A stretch of 18,822 bases of DNA from Streptomyces katrae (GTDB lineage: Bacteria > Actinomycetota > Actinomycetes > Streptomycetales > Streptomycetaceae): positions 1 through 18,822 of the forward strand of contig NZ_JZWV01000213.1 of assembly GCF_000966975.1 (NCBI RefSeq), in the 5' to 3' direction. Position 1 is the first letter of the stretch, and each line of letters begins with the position of its first letter. The notes beneath the pieces are model-generated. The model searched no databases, was not told the DNA's origin, and saw nothing but the letters and a program-made list of their open reading frames with translations. Position numbers and translations under genes: made by a program. Of this stretch, positions 7,419 through 13,382 are shown in pieces.

Positions 7419-7703
7419 ATGAGCACTCTCGAGCCCGATCGCGGGACTGGTACGGGGACCCTCGTAGAGCCGACGCCCGTGGTGTCCCACGGCGACGGCG
7501 ACCACGAGCGCTTCGCCCACTACGTCCAGAAGGACAAGATCATGGCGAGCGCCCTCGACGGCACCCCCGTCGTCGCGCTCTGCGGCAAGGTCTGGGTGCC
7601 GGGCCGCGACCCGAAGAAGTACCCCGTCTGCCCCATGTGCAAGGAGATCTACGACTCCATGGGCGCCGGCGGCGACAAGGACAAGGGCGGCAAGGACAAG
7701 TAG
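7419..7703 (+). CDS. DUF3039 small zinc-ribbon-like protein
   Basis: 94 residues. I recognise it as the DUF3039 family of actinobacteria, for which no function is known to me. A conserved His region (GDGDHERFAHYV) is followed by ALCGKVWVPGRDP and YPVCPMCKEIYDSM. The spacing Cys-x14-Cys-x2-Cys with nearby His residues suggests a bound metal, probably zinc (inference). The C-terminus is a Lys/Gly/Asp tail (GGDKDKGGKDK). The start lacks a ribosome-binding site and has a -10-like box eight bases upstream, consistent with leaderless translation. A strong hairpin follows 18 bases after the stop, so it may be a unit of its own or the last gene after yqgE. Confidence 0.85.
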   Translation: MSTLEPDRGTGTGTLVEPTPVVSHGDGDHERFAHYVQKDKIMASALDGTPVVALCGKVWVPGRDPKKYPVCPMCKEIYDSMGAGGDKDKGGKDK

Positions 7704-7721
7704 CGGGTCCGGCTCCGCCGG

Positions 7722-7766
7722 GAAGGCCCCCGGGCGTGCACGCAGGTGCGCCCCCCGGGGGCCTTC
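7722..7766 (+). terminator. Terminator after the DUF3039 gene
   Basis: GAAGGCCCCCGGG (7722-7734) pairs exactly with CCCGGGGGCCTTC (7754-7766), a 13-bp stem with a 19-base loop, followed by TCATTTG. Placed directly after the stop codon at 7703. Confidence 0.75.
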
Positions 7767-7798
7767 TCATTTGTCCGGACCTTTCGCTCCCGGAGCCT

Positions 7799-7826
7799 TT
7801 GCCGGGCCCGGTGGCGGGGTTAGGGT
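7799..7826 (+). promoter_or_regulatory. Proposed hexosaminidase promoter
   Basis: TTGCCG (7799-7804), 16-base spacer, TAGGGT (7821-7826). Good Streptomyces HrdB-type boxes between the upstream terminator and the repeats that precede the gene. Confidence 0.5.
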
Positions 7827-7831
7827 CGGCG

Positions 7832-7879
7832 GCACGAGCGCTGTGCCGCACGAGTGCTGTGCCCGCACGAGTGCTGTGC
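7832..7879. repeat. Triple direct repeat in the hexosaminidase leader
   Basis: GCACGAGYGCTGTGC occurs at 7832-7846, 7848-7862 and 7865-7879, with a degenerate fourth copy (GCGCGAGTGCGTGCTGTG) ending near 7913. Copies 2 and 3 contain the small palindrome GCAC-GA-GTGC. The array starts six bases after the proposed -10, a position suited to a repressor site. Confidence 0.6.
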
Positions 7880-7925
7880 TGCGTGAGCGCGCGCCGCGCG
7901 AGTGCGTGCTGTGAGGGGCTGACGC

Positions 7926-9548
7926 ATGGACCTGATCCCCGTACCCCGGGTGGCCGTTCCCGACGAGGAGGGCCGCCGTTACGTGTTCGGGCCCGAGCCG
8001 GTGCTCGACGCCGGGCCGGGCTGCGAGGGGGTCGCGCGCTGGCTGCGGCGGGAGGTCGGGGGCGCCACCGGGTGGGCGCTGCCGGCGGGGGCGCCGGGCG
8101 ATCTGCGGCTGCGGCTGGACCCCGCGGGGACGGGGCCCGAGGCGTACCGGCTGGAGGTCGGCGCCGACGGGGTCGAGCTGACCGGCGGGGACGCGGCCGG
8201 GCTGTTCTGGGCCGCCCAGACGCTGCGTCAGCTCCTGGGCGCCGACGCCTTCCGGCGGGCCCCGCTGCGGCCCGGGCGGGCCTGGGACCTGCCGTACGCC
8301 CGCATCGCCGACCGGCCCCGCTTCGGCTGGCGCGGGCTGATGCTGGACGTGGCCCGGCACTTCATGCCCAAGGACGGCGTACTGCGGTACATCGACCTGC
8401 TCGCCGCGCACAAGCTCAACGTGCTGCACCTGCACCTGACGGACGACCAGGGCTGGCGCATCGAGATCGAGCGGCATCCCGAGCTCACGGAGACCGGCTC
8501 CTGGCGGCCCCGCAGCCGGTGGGGGCACCGGGCGTCCCCGCTGTGGAACGAGACCCCGCACGGCGGCTTCTACACCCACGACGACATCCGCGAGATCGTC
8601 GCCTACGCGGCCGAGCGGCACGTCCGGATCGTCCCCGAGGTCGACATCCCCGGGCACTCCCAGGCGGCGATCGCCGCCTACCCCTGGCTGGGCAACGCCG
8701 ACGTGGTGGACACGGCGGCGCTGCGGGTGTGGGAGGACTGGGGCGTCAGCGAGAACGTGCTCGCGCCGACCGAGGAGGTCCTGCGCTTCTACGAAGGGGT
8801 CTTCGAGGAGCTGCTGGAGCTGTTCCCGCCCGAGGTCTCGCCGTTCGTGCACGTCGGCGGCGACGAGTGCCCCAAGGACCAGTGGCGGGCCTCGGCGACG
8901 GCACAGTCGCGCATCCGGGAGCTGGGCGTGGACGGGGAGGACGGCCTCCAGTCCTGGTTCATCCGGCACTTCGACCGGTGGCTCGCCGAACGGGGCCGCC
9001 GGCTCATCGGCTGGGACGAGATCCTGGAGGGCGGCCTCGCGGACGGCGCGGCCGTCTCCTCCTGGCGCGGCTACGTGGGCGGGATCGCCGCCGCCGAGGC
9101 CGGGCACGACGTGGTGATGTGCCCTGAGCAGCAGGTGTACCTGGACCACCGTCAGGCGGACGGCCCCGACGAGCCGATGCCCATCGGGTACGTCCGCTCC
9201 CTGGAGGACGTCTACCGGTTCGAGCCGGTGCCGCCGAAGCTGTCGCCGGAGGCCGCCGCGCACGTGCTGGGTGCGCAGGCCAACGTGTGGACCGAGGTGA
9301 TGGAGCACCAGGGGCGGGTCGACTACCAGGTGTTCCCGCGGCTGGCCGCCTTCGCGGAGGCGGTGTGGTCGTGGATGCCGGAACCGGAATCCCGTGACTG
9401 GGCCGGCTTCGAGGCGCGGGTGCCGGCGCACCTGGCGCGTCTGGACGCCCTCGGGGTCGCTTACCGGCCACCTGGCGGACCGCTGCCGTGGCAGCGGCGG
9501 CCGGGGGTGCGGGGGCGTCCGCGCGAGGGCGCGCCCCCGATCGTGTGA
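7926..9548 (+). CDS. GH20 beta-N-acetylhexosaminidase, cytoplasmic
   Basis: 540 residues. GH20 enzymes release terminal GlcNAc or GalNAc by substrate-assisted catalysis. An N-terminal GH20b-like domain (about 1-130) leads into the barrel, which begins near PRFGWRGLMLDVARHF and continues with NVLHLHLTDDQGW and VPEVDIPGHSQA. The catalytic pair lies in HVGGDECPKDQW (D313, E314), and the substrate-binding tryptophan region is ANVWTE near the end. There is no signal peptide, so it probably acts inside the cell on imported chito-oligosaccharides or recycled wall fragments (inference). The ATG has GAGGGG seven bases upstream. The C-terminus ends in a short Arg/Pro-rich tail. I found no DasR-type palindrome upstream; the leader has its own repeats. 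Confidence 0.93.
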   Translation: MDLIPVPRVAVPDEEGRRYVFGPEPVLDAGPGCEGVARWLRREVGGATGWALPAGAPGDLRLRLDPAGTGPEAYRLEVGADGVELTGGDAAGLFWAAQTLRQLLGADAFRRAPLRPGRAWDLPYARIADRPRFGWRGLMLDVARHFMPKDGVLRYIDLLAAHKLNVLHLHLTDDQGWRIEIERHPELTETGSWRPRSRWGHRASPLWNETPHGGFYTHDDIREIVAYAAERHVRIVPEVDIPGHSQAAIAAYPWLGNADVVDTAALRVWEDWGVSENVLAPTEEVLRFYEGVFEELLELFPPEVSPFVHVGGDECPKDQWRASATAQSRIRELGVDGEDGLQSWFIRHFDRWLAERGRRLIGWDEILEGGLADGAAVSSWRGYVGGIAAAEAGHDVVMCPEQQVYLDHRQADGPDEPMPIGYVRSLEDVYRFEPVPPKLSPEAAAHVLGAQANVWTEVMEHQGRVDYQVFPRLAAFAEAVWSWMPEPESRDWAGFEARVPAHLARLDALGVAYRPPGGPLPWQRRPGVRGRPREGAPPIV

Positions 9549-9552
9549 CCCG

Positions 9553-9589
9553 GGGGAGCGGGCGCCCGTGCGGACGGGGGGCGCTCCCC
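9553..9589 (+). terminator. Possible terminator after the hexosaminidase
   Basis: GGGGAGCG (9553-9560) pairs with CGCTCCCC (9582-9589), and the interior GC-rich bases can pair further. It begins four bases after the stop codon. No T run. Confidence 0.5.
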
Positions 9590-9882
9590 GCGACCGGAAG
9601 CGGAACTCTTCGGGAACCTATGGAACTGTCGCTCGAACAAGGCCGATACGGGGGAAAACGGACGTTCGGGTCGGTGTCGTACGAAGGTGGATCCGGCCGG
9701 TCCGGAGGGATCCGTCCGGGGCGGGTCCCGGGAGCGCGGCCGGGGGTCGGACCGGGTGAAAGGGGCGTGAAGGGCCGGCGCACGGGAGGTGTCCCGGCCG
9801 GGCCGCCTCCGGGCTCCGGGCGGACGGGGACGGTGGTACCCGGGAGACCCTCGCGCCGGGCGCTCCCGAAGATGTGCCAGAG

Positions 9883-9913
9883 TTGCCACGTCCCGGCGGT
9901 GAGCACGTACCGT
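9883..9913 (+). promoter_or_regulatory. Possible promoter of the molybdoenzyme operon
   Basis: TTGCCA (9883-9888), 19-base spacer, TACCGT (9908-9913). An 11-base palindrome CGTAC-C-GTACG (9906-9916) covers the -10, so a bound repressor would block it (inference). Confidence 0.35.
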
Positions 9914-9966
9914 ACGGCGGACAGGCGTGAGCGCCAGGACCGGGACATCGGGAAGGGGCAGCTGGG

Positions 9967-10913
9967 TTGACCACGCACGCACCGCACACACCGCATTCGG
10001 CTCAGGGGCCGCACACCCCGTACGCGTCGCCGGGGCAGGCGGCGCAGTCCGTGATGCTGCCGGCCTCGCTCGACGAGGCCGTCGCGGCGCTCGCCGCCAT
10101 GCCCGCGGCCGTCCCGGTGGCCGGCGGCACCGACCTCATGGCCGCCGTCAACGCCGGACTGCTGCGGCCCGCCGCTCTGGTGGGCCTCGGGCGGATCAGC
10201 GAGATCCGCGGCTGGCAGTACCAGGACGGGCACGCCCTGCTCGGCGCCGGCCTGACGCACGCCCGGATGGGGCGGCCGGATTTCGCCGCTCTGATCCCGG
10301 CGCTGGCCGCCGCCGCACGCGCGGCCGGCCCGCCGCAGATCCGCAACGCCGGCAGCAGATCCGCAACGCCGGCACCCTCGGCGGCAACATCGCGACGGCC
10401 GCGCCGACCGGTGACGCGCTGCCCGTGCTGGCCGCGCTGGAGGCGGTGCTGGTCATCGTCGGCCCCGGCGGCTCGCAGCGCGAGATCCCCGTCTCCCACC
10501 TGCTCGCCGGCCGGGACATGCTGCGGCCCGGCGAACTGATCGGTTTCGTGCGGGTGCCGCTGCTGCACGCCCCCCAGGTGTTCCTGAAGGCCACGGGCCG
10601 GACGGGGCCGGGGCGCGCGGTGGCCTCGGTCGGGCTCGTGCTGGACCCCGCGCGGCGGGGCGTGCGGTGCGCGATCGGCGCGGTGGCCCCGATGCCGCTG
10701 CGGCCGCTGGAGGCCGAGCAGTGGGTGGCCTCGCTGATCGACTGGGACGGGGACCGCAGTCTGGCCCCGGAGGCCCTGGAGGCCTTCGGAGAGTACGTCG
10801 CGGCGGCGTGCGTGCCCGACCAGGGGCAGCAGGTCTCCGCCGGAGTACTGCATCTGCGGCGCACCGTCGCCGTGCTGGCGCGCAGGGCCCTGGGGAGGGC
10901 GCTGACCTCATGA
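9967..10913 (+). CDS. FAD-binding subunit of a xanthine dehydrogenase-type complex (frame broken by a 20-bp duplication)
   Basis: In this enzyme family the FAD subunit passes electrons from the iron-sulfur clusters to NAD or another acceptor. The first FAD motif is PVAGGTDLMAAVNAGLLRP. The second, IRNAGTLGGNIATAAPTGDALP, is interrupted: a 20-bp tandem duplication at 10335-10374 shifts the frame inside it. With one copy removed, the gene reads through as about 308 residues, close to the family norm, including the C-terminal CODH_FAD_C-like part (KATGRTGPGRAVASVGL to the end). The TTG start at 9967 has GGAAGGGG upstream, and translation begins MTTHAPHTPH, a short His-containing lead. The stop overlaps the Fe-S gene as ATGA. 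Given the other assembly faults in this window, I think the break is an artefact; a true pseudogene is the alternative. Confidence 0.85.
10335..10374 (+). repeat. Exact 20-bp tandem duplication
   Basis: Bases 10335-10354 are repeated exactly at 10355-10374 (unit begins GCAGATCCGC). It lies in the FAD motif IRNAGTLGGN; deleting one unit restores the reading frame and the normal motif. Confidence 0.95.
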
Positions 10914-13382
10914 GTGAGAACGAGAACGTGAGCGGAACGACCGGGGACACGGGGAACGCGGGGAGCATGGGCAACGGCGGCCCCGAGGGGGCGGCCGCGG
11001 GGGCCGGCTGGGGCTGGGAGCCGGTGCCGCACGGCGGCGACTACGACTCCGACGCCACCGCCTTCGTGCAGCTGCCGCAGGACATGCTGGACGCGCTCGA
11101 CACGGGGGAGCCGCTCGCGGCGCCCGGGCACGGCTTCGTGCCGCCTCCGATGATCATGCCGCTGGGCTCGTCCGGCAGTACGGACCCCAGCGCCACCGGG
11201 ACCTGGACGATGCCGGCCCAGTGGCCCGACGCGGGCGGTGCGCCCGCACAGGGCCCGGCCGCCGACACGGCCGCGGCGGCTCCGGCCCGCGGCCCGATCC
11301 CGGCGTCCAGGCGGCCGAGCCGGAGGCGCACGCGGAGTTCCACGGCGGCGCGCGGCCCGAGGGCGCGCAGGGGCAGGCGGAAGCGCAGGTCCAGCCGCAG
11401 TCGGGCTTCCGCCTGGCTTCCCACGCGGGCGCGCACGGGACGGCGCAGCACGTGGCGCATGTGCAGCACGGGGAGCACGGCGAGCCTGCGGGGCAGGGAG
11501 AGCACGCGGGGCACGCGGGGCATGTGGGGCACGCGGAGCAGCAGCACGCGCAGCACTACGCCGACCCGCACGCCGGGGCGGATCCGGGGGCGACGGCCGA
11601 GTGGCAGTTCCCGGACGCCCTGCACCGGGACGAGGAGCCCGCGGCGACCGGGCACTGGACGCTGCCGGCCGACCTGACGGGCGGCGGGGCTGGTGCTGGT
11701 GCCGGGGTTGGTGCGGATGCCGGGGCCGGCGGTGAGGTGTCCGGCGGGACCGGGGAGTTCCGGGTCGGCGGGCCCGACGCGGGCTGGGGTCAGGCTCCCG
11801 TGACGCTGCCGGGCGGTGCTCCCGCCCCCTGGGCGGCGCCCGAGGTGCCGGCCGGGCCGGGTGCGGAGGACGTGGCGGCCGCGGCCGAGACGCCGCTGAG
11901 CTCCGGCGTGCTGCCGGGCGGCGGTGCCCCCGGGGCGCACGGGGCCGGGGCGCCGGGACGCGGGCCGAGGGTGCTGGGCGGTCCCGGTGTCGGGACCCCG
12001 CTGCCCGAGGGCTACCCCCAGGCCGGGCCGGAGCCCGAGTCCGTGCTGGAGGCCGCCCCGGACATCGAGGCCTCCCACGGCCACGGCCCGGCGCAACCCC
12101 CGGCCGGGGACGAGCGGCCGCGGCCGGCGGAGGCGGAGGCCGAAGGCGCCGGCACCGAGCCGGAGGAGGGGCCCGCCCCTGCCCCGGCACCGGGCGGGGC
12201 GCACGGGCACGGCTTCGCGGAGGGGGCCGCCGCCCCCGCCGGAGCGGAGGCCGCGCCCGCGCCGGGTGAGGACACCGCCGACAGCGCCGTGCCGGCACCG
12301 GCCGGGCACGACACCGGGGAGTTCCCGCTCGGGGAGGCGGCGTACGAGGAAGAACGGCAGCCCGCCGTCGCCCATCACGAGCACCCTTCCGCTTCGTACG
12401 TCCTGCGCGTCAACGGCGCCGACCGGCCCGTCACCGGCGCCTGGATCGGCGAGTCCCTGCTCTACGTGCTGCGCGAGCGGCTCGGCCTGGCCGGCGCCAA
12501 GGACGGCTGCTCGCAGGGCGAGTGCGGGGCGTGCGCGGTGCAGGTCGACGGGCGGCTCGTCGCCTCCTGCCTGGTCCCGGCGGCGACGGCGGCCGGCTCC
12601 GAGGTCCGCACGGTGGAGGGGCTCGCCCGGGGCGGGGAACTCTCGGACGTGCAGCAGGCGTTGTGCAGGTCGGGCGGGGTGCAGTGCGGGTTCTGCGTGC
12701 CCGGCATGGCCATGACCATCCATGACCTGCTGGAGGGCAACCACGCGCCCAGCGACCTGGAGACCCGGCAGGCGCTCTGCGGCAACCTGTGCCGCTGCTC
12801 CGGCTACAAGGGCGTCATCGAGGCGGTCCGCGAGGTCATCGCGGAGCGCGAGGCCACCGCCGCTCAGGCGGCGGAGGGCATGGCCCCGGAAGCCCCGGCG
12901 GAGGCGCTCATCCCGCACCAGGCACAGCCCGGCGAAGGCGGCGTGCACGGCTTCGACGCCCCTGCACCGGGCCCCGACGGGACCTTCGGCGGCAACGGCT
13001 TCGACGTCTCGGGCGCGTTCGACACGTCCGGCGGCTTCGACCCGGCGCTGCCCGGCCCGAACGGCACCCTGGGCGGCAACGGCTTCGAGGTGGCGGCCGG
13101 CTTCGACACCGCCGCGCCCGGCCCGAACGGCACCCTCGGCGGCAACGGCTTCGACGCGTCCGGCATGTGTATAAGAGACAGGACGCGTTCGACGCGCTCG
13201 ACACGACGGGCGCCCTCGGCATCCCGGGCACCCCGGGCGCGACCGGCGGGGCGGCCCCCGCCCCGCACGGCTTCGAAGGCCCCCACGGGCCCCATGGCCC
13301 AGGCCACGGCACCCCCCAGGGCCCCCACGGCACCAGCAGCAGCGGATTCGACGGGATCCACCACAACGGAGGCATGGCGTGA
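10910..13382 (+). CDS. [2Fe-2S] subunit with very long low-complexity extension (two frame breaks in this assembly)
   Basis: The core domain (about 12391-12855) is a classic molybdoenzyme ferredoxin subunit: C-x4-C-x2-C-x11-C for the plant-type cluster (TGC codons at 12508, 12523, 12532, 12568), then CGFC and CGNLCRC for the second cluster (12685, 12694, 12790, 12796). Such subunits are usually near 160 residues; the repaired frame here gives about 818. Nearly 490 residues precede the core: acidic and Gly/Ala/Pro-rich, with a His-rich stretch (11422-11575) and W-x-x-P motifs. About 175 residues follow, with PGPxGTxGGNGF repeats. The ATG overlaps the FAD stop. The frame shifts by one near 11283-11305 (a missing base, probably G in CCCGATCCC). 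It shifts again at a 17-base adapter (13165-13181), whose removal restores the frame to the stop at 13382. Third-position G/C is strong in both upstream frames. Confidence 0.85.
12967..13155 (+). repeat. PGPxGTxGGNGF protein-coding repeats
   Basis: Three copies of a PGP(D/N)GT(F/L)GGNGF(D/E) block start at 12967, 13051 and 13117, spaced 84 and 66 bases (28 and 22 residues). Copies 2 and 3 are nearly identical over about 40 bases. The near-identity may have caused the assembly break just downstream. Confidence 0.85.
13165..13181 (+). other. Nextera/Tn5 mosaic-end adapter embedded in the assembly
   Basis: ATGTGTATAAGAGACAG is 17 of the 19 bases of the Tn5 mosaic end used in Nextera libraries. 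Reading through it gives MCIRDR in one frame and VYKRQ in another, peptides I recall as common contaminants of protein databases. It sits in the repeat-rich 3' part of the Fe-S gene. Seventeen bases break the frame, and removing them restores it. Confidence 0.93.

Larger units (their letters stand above)
9549..9966. other. Intergenic region between hexosaminidase and the molybdoenzyme operon
   Basis: This 418-base stretch has a hairpin at its start (9553-9589), four GAAC words at roughly one-turn spacing (9603, 9614, 9623, 9635), TCCGG-rich sequence near 9690-9720, and a possible promoter at 9883-9913. An ATG frame from 9620 runs to 9970 and meets the next start as TTGA. Its codon use is poor in the expected third-position G/C at the beginning and its product is a featureless Gly/Arg sequence, so I do not call it a gene. 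Confidence 0.5.

Noticed and set aside
9620..9970. Possible small gene coupled to the FAD subunit by a TTGA overlap
   Set aside because: Third-position composition at its start is not Streptomyces-like and the product is a Gly/Arg sequence without motifs.
13165..13181. Natural Tn5-like transposon end
   Set aside because: There is no transposase, no partner end and no 9-bp target duplication; an isolated mosaic end fits a library adapter better.
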